A stretch of DNA of 49,454 nt, taken from Alphaproteobacteria bacterium (GTDB taxonomy: Bacteria > Pseudomonadota > Alphaproteobacteria > Rhodospirillales > Magnetospirillaceae). Where the stretch lies: positions 1-49,454 of the forward strand of contig JAJPHO010000072.1 of assembly GCA_021325215.1 (NCBI GenBank), given 5' to 3'. Numbering within the stretch: position 1 is the first letter of the stretch; each line of letters starts with the position of its first letter. Below, piece after piece: positions 30,903 through 41,889 of the stretch. Below the pieces are notes generated by a model. It did no database searches and was not told the origin of the DNA. It worked only from the letters and a program-made list of their open reading frames with translations. A program made the position numbers and the translations under genes.

Positions 30903-32244
30903 CCTCGGTGACCGCCGCTGCGTTGCGGCGGAACAGCAGGTAGAACACCACCAATCCGCCCAGCCACACCAGCCCGATCATTACGGGCACGGCCATATCC
31001 AGCGCGAAGGCCATCACCGCCGTCACTGCGATCAGCGAGGCGAGGATGGCCATGTTGGAATAGGGATAGAGCGGCATGCGGAATTCGGCCTTGGCGCGCT
31101 CGGGGAATTTGCGGCGGAAGCACCAATGGCTGATCGCGATGCTGGCCCAGCTCCACATCAGCAGCATCACCGAGCCGATGGCGAACTGGCCGAAGGCGCG
31201 CGACGGGTTGAGGTAATTGACCAGCACGCCGATCAGCATCAGCCCCGCCGAGACGCCGAGCGCCCGCACCGGCAGGTCGCGGCCGTTGCGCTTATGCAGC
31301 CAGGCCGGGGCATGTCCCTTCAGGGCCAAAGCCGCCAAGGTGCGGCCGGCGGCGTAGAGGCCGCTATTGCTCGATGACAGCACGGCGGTCAGCACGACGA
31401 AATTGATCACGCTGGCGGCTGCCGGCAGGCCGATCCTGTCGAACACCAGCACGAAGGGGCTCTGCTGCGCGCCGATCTGGTCCCAGGGGATCAGCGCCAT
31501 GATCACGCCCAGCGCGCCGAGATAGAAGATCACCACCCGGGCGATTACGCCATTGATGGCGCGCGGAATGGCATGGGCCGGATCGTCCGCTTCGCGCGCG
31601 GTGACGCCGACCAGCTCGGTGCCGCCGAAGCTGAAAAAGGCGATCGGCAGGATCGACAGGAAACCGGTCAGGCCCTTGGGGAACAGGCCGCCATGCTCCC
31701 ACAGGGTCGAGACATGCGGCGCCTCGCCGCCGAAATTGAGCCCGAAGGCCAGCATGGCGATGCCGGTGGCGATCATGGCGACGATGGTCACCACCTTGAT
31801 CAGGGCGAGGGCGAATTCCATCTCGCCGAATGCCCGCACGGCAAGGCAATTGATCCCATAGATCAGCCCAAGGGCGGCCAGCATCGATTCCCACAAAGGC
31901 AGGCCGGGCCACCAGAATTGCAGGAAGGTGGCGATGGCGGTCAGATCGACCGTACAGGCCATGACCCACGACATCCAATAGCCCCAGCCGGTGACGAAGC
32001 CGGCCAGCGGCCCGACATAGTCCTCGGCATAGCGGGTGAAGGAGCCTTCGCGCAGATCGTTGAGGGTCAGTTCACCGAGGGCGCGGGCCAGGAAGAACAT
32101 CATCAGCCCGGCGGCGGCATAGGCGACCAGCAGCGAAGGACCGCCGCCGACGATGCCGGTGCCGGAACCGAGAAACAGGCCCGAGCCGATCGCGCCGCCG
32201 ATGGCGATGAATTGGATATGCCGCGACGTCAGGCCCTTGCTCAT
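30889..32244 (-). CDS. Amino-acid permease, APC superfamily
   Basis: A 451-aa inner-membrane permease with about 12 hydrophobic segments. It begins MSKGLTSRHIQFIAIGGAIG then SGLFLGSG, the AAT-family signature, and has the family segments SYNLYAG-like repeats in reduced form (GVTAREADDPAHAIPRAING). Start chosen at 32244 because MSKGLTSRHI is the usual N-terminus. The gene follows the thiolase by 4 bp and closes the likely 2-aminobenzoate operon, so the substrate may be an aromatic or amino acid such as anthranilate or tryptophan; this is inference. Confidence 0.85.
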   Translation of the reverse strand: MSKGLTSRHIQFIAIGGAIGSGLFLGSGTGIVGGGPSLLVAYAAAGLMMFFLARALGELTLNDLREGSFTRYAEDYVGPLAGFVTGWGYWMSWVMACTVDLTAIATFLQFWWPGLPLWESMLAALGLIYGINCLAVRAFGEMEFALALIKVVTIVAMIATGIAMLAFGLNFGGEAPHVSTLWEHGGLFPKGLTGFLSILPIAFFSFGGTELVGVTAREADDPAHAIPRAINGVIARVVIFYLGALGVIMALIPWDQIGAQQSPFVLVFDRIGLPAAASVINFVVLTAVLSSSNSGLYAAGRTLAALALKGHAPAWLHKRNGRDLPVRALGVSAGLMLIGVLVNYLNPSRAFGQFAIGSVMLLMWSWASIAISHWCFRRKFPERAKAEFRMPLYPYSNMAILASLIAVTAVMAFALDMAVPVMIGLVWLGGLVVFYLLFRRNAAAVTEVTPD

Positions 32245-32248
32245 TGAA

Positions 32249-33437
32249 TCATCCCCGGTCGAGAAGAAGAGAAACACCCTGTCCGACGCCGACGCACATG
32301 GTGGCCAGCGCCAGGCCCTTGCCGCGATCGGCCAAAGACATCGCGGCGGTCAGCGCCAGCCGGGCGCCGGTCATGCCGAGCGGATGGCCGAGCGCGATGG
32401 CCCCGCCATGAGGATTGACGATTTCCGAGTCGTCGGGAAGGCCCCAGCTGCGCGTACAGGCCAGGGCCTGGACGGCGAAGGCCTCGTTCAGCTCGATCAG
32501 ATCGATGTCGCCGATGCTCAGCCCATGGCGCAGCAGCAGCTTTTCGGTGGCGGGGACCGGGCCGATGCCCATGATGCGCGGCGCCACACCCGCCGAGGCC
32601 ATGCCGGCGATGCGGGCCAGCGGCGTCAAGCCATGACGCTCGACCGCGCGGGCGGAGGCGATCAGCAGCGCGGCGGCGCCGTCATTGACGCCCGACGCAT
32701 TGCCGGCGGTGACCGAACCGCCGTCGCGGAAGGGCGCCGGCAATTTCGCCAGCTTTTCCAGGCTGGTCTCGCGCGGATGTTCGTCCTGGGCGACGATGAT
32801 GGTTTCCTTCTTTCCGGCGATCTCGACCGGAACGATCTCGCGCGCCAGCCGTCCGCTGGCCTGGGCGGCCAGGGCGCGGATCTGGCTGCGCAGGGCGAAG
32901 AGGTCCTGGTCTTCGCGGGAGATCGAGTGCTCCGCCGCCAGGTTTTCGGCGGTTTCCGGCATGGATTCGATGCCGTATTGGCGCTCGATCAGGCGGTTGA
33001 CGAAGCGCCAGCCGATGGTGGTGTCGTACAGCTCGACAGTGCGGGAAAAGGCGCTGTCCGACTTGCCCTGCACATAGGGCGAGCGCGACATGCTCTCGAC
33101 GCCGCCGGCGATCACCAGATCGGCTTCGCCGGATTTGATCAGCCTTGCCGCATGACCGACCGCATCCATCCCGGAGCCGCACAGGCGGTTCATGGTGACC
33201 GCGGGAACGGATACCGGCAGGCCCGACAGCAGCACCGCCATGCGGGCGACGTTGCGGTTATCCTCGCCGGCCTGGTTGGCGCAGCCCAGCACGACCTCGT
33301 CGATGGAAGCCGTCAGCTCGGGATGGCGCTCGGCCAGGGTCCGTATCGGCAAAGCGGCCAGATCGTCGGTCCGCACGGCGGAGAGGGCACCGGCATAGCG
33401 TCCGATCGGCGTCCGCACGCCATCGACGATGAAAGCG

Positions 33438-33445
<8 letters not shown>
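32249..33445 (-). CDS. Acetyl-CoA acyltransferase (thiolase), 3-oxoadipyl-CoA-type
   Basis: A 398-aa thiolase that cleaves 3-oxoacyl-CoA to acetyl-CoA. The nucleophile is Cys89 ([12 protein letters not shown]), with the active-site His in [14 protein letters not shown] and the second Cys in [10 protein letters not shown]. It belongs to the degradative group near PcaF/PaaJ. The ATG at 33445 overlaps the end of the upstream hydratase/dehydrogenase gene by 8 bp. It would carry out the last beta-oxidation-like step of the pathway encoded here. Confidence 0.92.
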
Positions 33446-35231
<1,786 letters not shown>

Positions 35232-35233
35232 CT

Positions 35234-35629
35234 TCACTCCGGAATGACGGCGACGGCCTGAATCTCGACCTTGGCGCGCTCCTCGACCAGGGCGACCACC
35301 TGCACCGCCGCCATGGCCGGGAAGTGCTTGCCGATCACGTCGCGGTAAGCGCGGCCGATTTCCTTGAGATTGGCCAGATACTCGTTCTTGTCGGTCAGAT
35401 ACCAGGTCAGCTGGGTCAGATGGTGCGGCTCGGCGCCGCCGACCTTCAGCACCGCGACGATATTCTCCAGCGTCTGGCGGACCTGGCCGGGCAGGTCGTC
35501 GCATTCGAACTGCTGCTGGGCGTTCCAGCCGATCTGGCCGCCGACATAGATCGTCGTGCCGCGCGCGGCGACGCCGTTGGCATAGCCTTTGGGAGCGGCC
35601 CAGCCTGGCGGCTGCAGGAATTCGAACAT
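35234..35629 (-). CDS. RidA-family protein, atypical (missing carboxylate-binding Arg)
   Basis: A 131-aa RidA/YjgF-fold protein (trimeric chorismate-mutase-like fold): GTTIYVGGQIGWNAQ, QVRQTLENIVAVLKVGG, DVIGKHFPAMAAVQVVALV. In RidA enamine/imine deaminases an Arg (E. coli Arg105, in PAR) binds the substrate carboxylate. Here the same position is Met106 (PAM), though the Glu equivalent to Glu120 is kept (Glu122). The substrate therefore probably has no free carboxylate, fitting a CoA-thioester enamine such as the amino-oxo-cyclohexene carboxyl-CoA made by the monooxygenase. Located between the thioesterase and the hydratase/dehydrogenase genes. Confidence 0.85.
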   Translation of the reverse strand: MFEFLQPPGWAAPKGYANGVAARGTTIYVGGQIGWNAQQQFECDDLPGQVRQTLENIVAVLKVGGAEPHHLTQLTWYLTDKNEYLANLKEIGRAYRDVIGKHFPAMAAVQVVALVEERAKVEIQAVAVIPE

Positions 35630-35634
35630 GGGGC

Positions 35635-36045
35635 TTAAGCCTCCTGGAAGGTACGCAGGGCCGCGCGGATGTCGTCGGGCCAGGCGAGCGATTGATGGGT
35701 GTCGAGCGAGGTTGCGACCACCACCTGGGTGGCCTGCCACAGCAGCGTTTCGTCGCGTGTGACGAAGTGCTCCAGCGTCATGGAGCGGGAGCCCAAGGCG
35801 ACGATCTCGAACGAGAAATGCAGAGTGTCGCCCATGAAGCCGGGCGCCAGGAACTGGGTGTCGAGCTTGACGGTGGGCAGGCCGATCCGGCGTTCCTGAA
35901 TCAGCACGCGCCAGGGAAAGCCGAGGCTCATCCACCATTCCTCGACCACGCCATTGAGAAAGTGAAAATAGTTGGGGAAATAGGCGATGCCGGCGGGGTC
36001 GCAATCGCCGAAGCGCAGGGTGCGCAGGGTCGCGAAATGGGCCAT
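35635..36045 (-). CDS. 4-hydroxybenzoyl-CoA-type thioesterase
   Basis: A 136-aa hotdog-fold thioesterase. The segment RFGDCDPAGIAYFPNYFHF is nearly the same as the active-site helix of Pseudomonas 4-hydroxybenzoyl-CoA thioesterase, with Asp16 in the place of the catalytic Asp17. It could release CoA from dead-end or accumulating aromatic CoA esters. The gene overlaps the acyl-CoA dehydrogenase stop by 1 bp. Confidence 0.9.
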   Translation of the reverse strand: MAHFATLRTLRFGDCDPAGIAYFPNYFHFLNGVVEEWWMSLGFPWRVLIQERRIGLPTVKLDTQFLAPGFMGDTLHFSFEIVALGSRSMTLEHFVTRDETLLWQATQVVVATSLDTHQSLAWPDDIRAALRTFQEA

Positions 36046-37178
36046 CAGCGCGGTTCCTTCAGCAGATCGCGGGCGATGATCAGTTTCTGCACTTCGGTGG
36101 CGCCTTCATAGATGCGCAGGGCGCGGATCTCGCGGTAAAGCCGCTCGACCATCTCGCCCGAGCGGACGCCGCGCCCGCCGAACAGCTGGACGGCGCGGTC
36201 GATAACGCTCTGGGCGGTTTCGGTCGCGGTCATCTTGGCCATCGCCGCTTCCCGCGTGGTGGGCAGGCCCTGCACGTCGCGCCGCCAGGCCGCGCGATAG
36301 GTCAGCAAAGCGGCGGCGTCGATGCCGGTCGCCATGTCGCCCAAAGCCGCCTGGGTCAGCTGCAGATCGCCGAGAGTGGCGCCGAACATCTTGCGGGATT
36401 TGACATGGGCCAGGGATTCGTCGAGCGCCCGGCGGGCGAAGCCGAGCGCCGCGGCGGCGACCGAGGCGCGGAAGATGTCCAGCGTCCGCATGGCGATCTT
36501 GAAGCCTTCGCCGGGCGCGCCGAGCAGGCGCGACGCCGGGATGCGGCAATTGTCGAAGCGCAGGGTCGCCAGCGGATGCGGCGCGATCACATCGATGCGC
36601 TCGGCGATGGAGAAGCCGGGATCGTCGGCGAACACCACGAAAGCCGATATGCCGCGCGTGCCGGGCGCTTCGCCGGTGCGGGCGAACAGGGTGTAGACAT
36701 CGGCGATGCCGCCATTGGAGATCCAGGTCTTCTCGCCGTCGAGGACGTAAGTGTCTCCCTCGCGGCGGGCGGCGCAGGACATCGCGGCGACGTCGGAGCC
36801 GGCATCCTTCTCGGACAGGGCGAAGCCGGACAGCCAGGAGCCGGCGCGCACCTTGGGCAGCACCGTCGCCTTCAACGCTTCATTGCCGGCCAGGGAGATC
36901 GCGCCGGTGCCGAGCCCCTGCATGGCGAAGGCGAAATCGGCCAGGCCGTCGTGATAGGCCAGGGTTTCGCGGGCCAGGCAGATCTCGCGGGAATCGATCG
37001 GTGCGCCGTCGGGAACGGCGGCGGCCAGCAATCCGGCCTTGCCCAGTTCCGCCACCAGCTTACGGCAGGCTGCGTCGACATCGTGATGATCGGCCTCGAT
37101 GGATTTGGCGAAGCCGGCGACGCGGTCGGCGAACAGCCGGTGCCGGTGTTCGAAGAAAGGCCAGTCGAGATGTTCCAT
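36045..37178 (-). CDS. Acyl-CoA dehydrogenase
   Basis: A 377-aa FAD enzyme that oxidises an acyl-CoA to the 2-enoyl-CoA. Family features include the FAD/substrate segments [16 protein letters not shown] and [13 protein letters not shown], the C-terminal helical domain (DFIQL-like region [20 protein letters not shown]) and the catalytic base Glu358 in [12 protein letters not shown] would be the electron acceptor; its genes are not here. Two bp from the crotonase stop. Confidence 0.93.
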   Translation of the reverse strand: MEHLDWPFFEHRHRLFADRVAGFAKSIEADHHDVDAACRKLVAELGKAGLLAAAVPDGAPIDSREICLARETLAYHDGLADFAFAMQGLGTGAISLAGNEALKATVLPKVRAGSWLSGFALSEKDAGSDVAAMSCAARREGDTYVLDGEKTWISNGGIADVYTLFARTGEAPGTRGISAFVVFADDPGFSIAERIDVIAPHPLATLRFDNCRIPASRLLGAPGEGFKIAMRTLDIFRASVAAAALGFARRALDESLAHVKSRKMFGATLGDLQLTQAALGDMATGIDAAALLTYRAAWRRDVQGLPTTREAAMAKMTATETAQSVIDRAVQLFGGRGVRSGEMVERLYREIRALRIYEGATEVQKLIIARDLLKEPR

Positions 37179-37179
37179 C

Positions 37180-37989
37180 TCAGTTCCCCTCGAATTCCGG
37201 CTTCTTCTTGGCGGCGAAGGCCTCGAAAGCGCGGCGGAAATCGCCGGTCGCCATGCAGATCGCCTGGGCCTGGGCCTCGGACTCGATCAGTTCCTCGATG
37301 CCCATCGCCCATTCCTGGTTCAGCATGGTCTTGGTCATGCCATGCGCGAACCACGGGCCGTCGGCGATCGAGCGGGCCAGGGCGATGGCCTGCTCCTCCA
37401 GCGCCTCGCTGGGATGCAGCGCGTTGTAGAAACCCCAGGTGAAGCCTTCCTCGGCGGTCATCGAGCGGCCGGTATAGAGCAGTTCGGCGGCGCGGCCCTG
37501 GCCGATGAGGCGCGGCAGGATGCCGCAAGCGCCCATATCGGCGCCGGCCAGCCCGACCCGGGTGAACAGGAAGGCGGTCTTGGCGGCCGGCGTGGCGAGG
37601 CGCAGGTCGGACGCCATGGCCAGGATGGCGCCGGCGCCGGCGCAGACGCCGTCCACCGCGGCGACGATCTGCTGCGGGCATTTGCGCATCGCCTTGACCA
37701 GGTCGCCGGTCATGCGGGTGAATTCCAGCAGCTCCGGCATTTTCATCTTGGTCAGGGGCTCGATGATCTCGAACACATCGCCGCCGGAACAGAAATTGCC
37801 GCCCGCGCCGGTCAGCACGATGGTGCGGATATCCTTGGCATGGACCAGATCGCGGAACAGGTCGCGCAGTTCGGCATAGGATTCGAAGGTCAGCGGGTTC
37901 TTGCGCTCGGGCCGGTTCAGGCGGATGACGGCGACGCGGCCATCCGCGCTCGGTTCCCACAGGAAATGCCGGGCCTGATAGTTCTTCAT
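37180..37989 (-). CDS. Crotonase-superfamily protein lacking both hydratase glutamates (possible ring-opening hydrolase)
   Basis: A 269-aa crotonase fold: oxyanion-hole loop [11 protein letters not shown] (residues 61-71) and [16 protein letters not shown]. In enoyl-CoA hydratase the two catalytic Glu (rat 144 and 164) align with Ile122 and Arg144 here, so it should not hydrate. Asp151 (AGADMGACG) falls near the Asp used by the ring-forming/ring-opening relatives MenB and BadI. I infer C-C bond cleavage of a cyclic 3-oxoacyl-CoA, which this pathway needs. It overlaps the SDR gene by 1 bp and precedes the acyl-CoA dehydrogenase. Confidence 0.85.
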   Translation of the reverse strand: MKNYQARHFLWEPSADGRVAVIRLNRPERKNPLTFESYAELRDLFRDLVHAKDIRTIVLTGAGGNFCSGGDVFEIIEPLTKMKMPELLEFTRMTGDLVKAMRKCPQQIVAAVDGVCAGAGAILAMASDLRLATPAAKTAFLFTRVGLAGADMGACGILPRLIGQGRAAELLYTGRSMTAEEGFTWGFYNALHPSEALEEQAIALARSIADGPWFAHGMTKTMLNQEWAMGIEELIESEAQAQAICMATGDFRRAFEAFAAKKKPEFEGN

Positions 37990-38747
37990 CACAAAACCTC
38001 GCCGCCGGCGATGGCGATCGCCTGGCCGTTGATGGAAGCCGCCCCCGCCGAGGCCAGCCAGAAAACCGTATCCGCCACTTCCTCCGGCGTGACCAGCCGT
38101 CCCTGCGGATTGCCCGAAGCCAGGCTGGCGCGGGCTTCTTCCGCCGTGCGGCCGGTCTTGGCGACGATGGTCTCGACCGCCTTGTCGAGCAGCGGCGTAT
38201 CGGTGAAGCCGGGGCAGACCGCATTGACCGTGACGCCGGTCTTGGCCAGTTCCAGCGCCAAGGCACGGGTCAGGCCGATCACCCCATGCTTGGCGGCGCA
38301 ATAGGCCGAGACATAGGCATAACCGGTCAGTCCGGCCGTCGAAGCGACGCTGATGATGCGGCCGTTGCGTCCCTGCGCCTTGATGTCGGGCAGAGCCGCC
38401 TTGGTGACGCGGAACACGCCGGTCAGATCGACATCCAGCACGCGTTCCCACAGATCGAGGCTGGTCTTCTCGAACGGCGCGCTGGGTGCTTCGCCGGCAT
38501 TGTTGATCAGGATGGAGATCGGGCCGAACACGGCGCGGGCCGCTTCCAGGCCGCCCGCCACCGCTTCGTCGCTGGTGACGTCGAAGCCGCTCGCCACGAA
38601 AACGCCGCTGCCGATGGCGGAGGCGACCGCTTCCAACGGCTCGGCTCGGCGGCCGGCCAGGGTGACCTTGATCCCGCCGGCGGCCAGGCGCCGGGCGATG
38701 GCGGCGCCGATGCCGCTGCCGGCGCCGGTAACCAGAGCGTGGCTCAT
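37989..38747 (-). CDS. Short-chain dehydrogenase/reductase
   Basis: A 252-aa classical SDR. The cofactor motif is [15 protein letters not shown] (residues 7-21), with NNAG at 82-85 and the catalytic Ser136, Tyr149-x3-Lys153. It would reduce or oxidise an alicyclic keto/hydroxy group in the ring-reduced CoA intermediates. The ATG at 38747 overlaps the stop of the monooxygenase reading frame by 4 bp, which suggests it is translated by coupling when the upstream frame is read. Confidence 0.92.
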   Translation of the reverse strand: MSHALVTGAGSGIGAAIARRLAAGGIKVTLAGRRAEPLEAVASAIGSGVFVASGFDVTSDEAVAGGLEAARAVFGPISILINNAGEAPSAPFEKTSLDLWERVLDVDLTGVFRVTKAALPDIKAQGRNGRIISVASTAGLTGYAYVSAYCAAKHGVIGLTRALALELAKTGVTVNAVCPGFTDTPLLDKAVETIVAKTGRTAEEARASLASGNPQGRLVTPEEVADTVFWLASAGAASINGQAIAIAGGEVL

Positions 38748-41041
38748 TTGGCCATCCTCGCCAGATTGGTTTCGTATTGCGACTTGCCCGAGACATATTG
38801 CTTGGGCCAGGCGATGTCGGTCAGGCCGATCTTGGCCGCCTCGTGCAGGGTCCAGGCGGGATCGGCCAGATGGGGGCGGGCGATGGCGCACAGATCGGCG
38901 CGGCCGGCGGCGATGATCGAGTTGGCATGGTCGGCCTCGGAGATGGCGCCCACCGCGATGGTCGGGATGCCGACCTCGTTGCGCACTTTGTCGGCGAACT
39001 GGGTCTGGAACAGGCGGCCATAGACCGGCTTCTCCGCCTTGCTGACCTGGCCCGACGAGCAATCGATCATGTCGGCGCCGGCTTCCTTGAACATTCGGGC
39101 GAAGGCTGCCGCCTCCTCCGGCGTGTTGCCGCCCTCGGTCCAGTCATGGCAGGACAGGCGCACCGAGATCGGTTTGTCCTCGGGCCAGACGGCGCGGACG
39201 GCGCGGAACACCTCCAGCGGATAGCGGGCGCGGTTGGCGATGTCTCCGCCATACCGGTCGGTGCGCTGATTGGTCAGCGGCGACAGGAAGCTCGACAGCA
39301 GATAGCCGTGCGCGGCATGGAATTCCAGCCAATCGGCGCCGGTCTGCGCGGCCAGGCGGGTCGAGGCGACGAACTGGGCGAGAACCCGGTCCATATCGGC
39401 GCGGTCCATCTCTTTCGGCACCTGGCTTTCCGGCAGATAGGGCAGGGGAGAGGCCGAGATCAGCGGCCAGTTCCCCTCGGCCAGCGGCTTGTCGATGCCG
39501 TCCCAGGCCAGGCGGGTCGAGCCCTTGCGCCCGGCATGGCCGAGCTGGATGCCGACCTTGGCGGCGCTGTTGGCGTGGATGAAGCCGACGATGCGGCGCC
39601 AGCCTTCCATCTGGCGCTCGTTCCACAGGCCGAGGCAGCCCGGCGTGATGCGGGCGTCGGGGGCGACGCAGGTCATCTCGCCGAACACCAGTCCGGCGCC
39701 GCCCATGGCGCGCGAGCCGAGATGGACCAGATGGAAATCGTCCGGCACGCCGTCCTTGGCCGAATACATCGCCATCGGCGAGACGACGATGCGGTTGGGC
39801 AGGGTCGTGCCGCGCACCGAGAAGGGGGTGAACATCGGCGGCACCCGCTGCTCGACGCCGGCATGACGGGCGAACCAGCTCTCGTAATTCTCCAGCCAAG
39901 TCTTGTCGCGCAGGCGCAGATTTTCGTGGCTGATGCGCTGCGAGCGGGTCAGCATCGAATACATGAATTGCTCGGGCGGCAGCTGGTCGGCATAGCGGTG
40001 CCCGACCACCTCGAACCATTCCATGGCGTTGCGGGCGGCGTTCTGGATGCGCGCCACATCGACCCGGCGGATGTCCTCGTAAATCTTCAGCACGTCGGGA
40101 ATCGAGGCGGTATCGTGGCCGGCCAGATTGAAGCGGTTGGCCAGTTCGATGGCGTCGTCGATCGCCAGCTTGGTGCCCGAGCCGATGGCGAAATGCGCGG
40201 TATGGGCGGCATCGCCCATCAGCACGACATGGGAATTGCCGTTGAAATGGCTCCATTTGCCGCAGATCAGGCGCTGGAAATTCAGCCAGGCCGAGCCGCG
40301 CAGATGGCGCGCATTGGTCATCAGCTTGCCGCCCTCCAGCACCTCGGCGAACAGTTTCTCGCAGAAGGCGATCGAGGCGTCCTGATCCATCTCGCCCAGG
40401 CCGTGCTTTTGGAACGCGTCGTCGGTGGTCTCGACGATGAAGGTCGAGGTCTTGTCGTCGAATTTGTAGATATGCGCCTGGAACCAGCCATGCTCCGTCT
40501 TGCGGAAATCGAAGGTGAAGGCGTCGAACTGCTTGTCGGTGCCCAGCCAGATGAAGCGGTTGGGGCGGGTGACCAGATCGGGCTGGAAGATCTCGGGATA
40601 GGTGTTGCGGATGCGCGAATTGACGCCGTCGGCGGCGATGATCAGGTCGGCCTCGGGGAATTCCGTGTCGCCGGTCGAGTCGTGCTCGAACACCAGCTCG
40701 ACGCCCAGCGCCTAACAGCGCGCCTGCAGGATGTTCAGCAGCTTCTTGCGGCCGATGCCGACGAAGCCATGGCCGCTGGTGCGCTGGCGGGTGCCCTTGA
40801 TCCAGACCTCGATATCGTCCCAGTGATTGAAGGCATTTTCGATCTCGGCGGCGGTCTCGGGGTCCCAGACCTTCATCGACTCCATGGTGGCGTCGGAGAA
40901 CACCACGCCCCAGCCGAAGGTGTCATAGGGACGGTTGCGCTCGATCACGCGGATCGAATGGGCCGGATGCAGCTTCTTCATGAGCAGCGCGAAATAGAGG
41001 CCGGCCGGCCCGCCGCCGATACAGACTATGCGCATATCCAT
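38744..41041 (-). pseudogene. 2-aminobenzoyl-CoA monooxygenase/reductase (salicylyl-CoA 5-hydroxylase family), interrupted by an amber codon
   Basis: The reading frame covers 765 codons with one internal TAG at 40712-40714 (codon 110), between LNILQARC and [11 protein letters not shown]. Both halves stay in the same frame, and relatives carry a Glu here (inferred), so a single G-to-T change from GAG is likely. N-terminal half: FAD monooxygenase ([49 protein letters not shown]). C-terminal half, from about residue 395: old-yellow-enzyme TIM barrel ([50 protein letters not shown]). This bifunctional enzyme hydroxylates and reduces the aromatic CoA ester ring. Start could also be ATG 41035. Without suppression the product is broken. 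Confidence 0.85.
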
Positions 41042-41067
41042 CCGCCGTTCGCTTGATGGGTAAAAAT

Positions 41068-41087
41068 TTCAAAATTAAAATATATTC
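41068..41087. promoter_or_regulatory. Candidate MarR-type operator upstream of the monooxygenase operon
   Basis: TTCAAAATTAAAATATATTC lies 27 bp upstream of the operon's first ATG. Its first 18 bp match 16 of 18 positions of the palindromic site before the CoA ligase gene at 47581. Shared site plus nearby MarR gene points to common control. Confidence 0.5.
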
Positions 41088-41133
41088 TGCGCTGTGGCTC
41101 GTCAAGAGGAAGGGTGGTGGGCGCTGATTGGTC

Positions 41134-41299
41134 ATCCACAGATTTTCACAGATTGCCGGCTATGCCGGCGTATGATGGAGCGTCTTTTTCCTGCCCGCTA
41201 GCGGGCAGTAATTTCTAAAACACGGCTCCGCAAAGCGGAGCGAACAGAGTCTCCATCCGTGTGCCGGCTTCAGCCGGCAATCTGTGAAAATCTGTGGAT
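41134..41299. repeat. 166-bp palindromic element with perfect 27-bp inverted ends and internal hairpins
   Basis: The ends 41134-41160 and 41273-41299 are perfect inverted repeats of 27 bp (ATCCACAGATTTTCACAGAT plus TGCCGGC). Inside are an 18-bp perfect palindrome CTGCCCGC-TA-GCGGGCAG (41191-41208) and GCTCCGC/GCGGAGC (41225-41241), plus GCCGGC pairs beside each end. No ORF and no clear target duplication. A consensus DnaA box (TTATCCACA, minus strand) covers 41294-41302. It sits between the MarR gene and the operon. It may be a MITE/REP-like element or a large structured leader/attenuator. Confidence 0.75.
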
Positions 41300-41319
41300 A
41301 AAATATCTACACTGGCCGT

Positions 41320-41772
41320 TCAGCTCGACAAATGCTGCTTCAAGGCGCCGAGGCCGGACAGCAATTCCGCCTTGGCCTCCCCGGAAAGTCCTTCGAACAG
41401 GCCGATCACCCAGCTTTCATGCTCGCGGGCGATCTCGAGGAAACGCTCGCGCCCCAAGGGAGTCAGGCTGATGATGGTGGTGCGGCGGTCGCTCGGATGG
41501 GCGGTGCGTTCCAGCAAGCCATCCTCGGCCAGGCGGTCGACCAGGCTGGTGGTGGCGCCGTTCGAGACCATCATCTGGCGCGACAGCTCGGTCATGGTCA
41601 GGCCGCCTGGCGCGCGTTCCAGCTGCGACAGCAGATCGAAGCGGGCCAGCGACATGCCGAACTCCGCGGTCAGCCTGCTTTGCAGGGCCGTCTCGATGTG
41701 GCTGGCGCAATAGAGCAGGCGAAGCCAGAGGCGGATGTCGGCGTGCTCGCCGGAATTGGGGCGCTGATCCAT
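41320..41772 (-). CDS. MarR-family transcriptional regulator
   Basis: A 150-aa winged-helix regulator: MTELSRQMMVSNGATTSLVD is the recognition region and AHPSDRRTTIISLTPLGRE the wing with the family DxR motif. N-terminal helices (LWLRLLYCASHIETALQSRL) form the dimer interface. It is upstream of, and reads in the same direction as, the monooxygenase operon. MarR proteins that bind aromatic CoA esters often repress such operons, so it is the likely local repressor; the effector is inferred. Confidence 0.93.
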   Translation of the reverse strand: MDQRPNSGEHADIRLWLRLLYCASHIETALQSRLTAEFGMSLARFDLLSQLERAPGGLTMTELSRQMMVSNGATTSLVDRLAEDGLLERTAHPSDRRTTIISLTPLGRERFLEIAREHESWVIGLFEGLSGEAKAELLSGLGALKQHLSS

Positions 41773-41781
41773 GACGTATAG

Positions 41782-41800
41782 TTTAGCATTAAAAATTATA
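41782..41800. promoter_or_regulatory. Possible MarR autoregulatory site
   Basis: TTTAGCATTAAAAATTATA, 10-28 bp upstream of the marR start, matches the site at 47581 at about 14 of 19 positions. Weaker than the other two sites. Confidence 0.35.
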
Positions 41801-41838
41801 GAGTGTAAGAAATCCCTCTTGCGTCCCGATTGATCTTT

Positions 41839-41856
41839 GATGTTTGATCAAACATC
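41839..41856. promoter_or_regulatory. Perfect 18-bp palindrome, likely GntR operator
   Basis: GATGTTTGATCAAACATC is a perfect palindrome, 34 bp before the start of the GntR gene. The core TTGATCAA is typical of operators of FadR-subfamily GntR proteins, so this is the probable autoregulation site of the operon that starts here. Confidence 0.65.
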
Positions 41857-41889
41857 GTTTCAGTTTCGTGAAACCGAGGGAGGGGTGAG

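Noticed and set aside
38777-41056. 759-aa plus-strand open frame opposite the monooxygenase
   Set aside because: Antisense shadow; the minus strand has clear FAD and OYE motifs on both sides of the amber codon.
41134-41299. CRISPR-like repeat array
   Set aside because: The repeats are inverted ends and internal palindromes, not regularly spaced direct repeats; no cas genes in the window.
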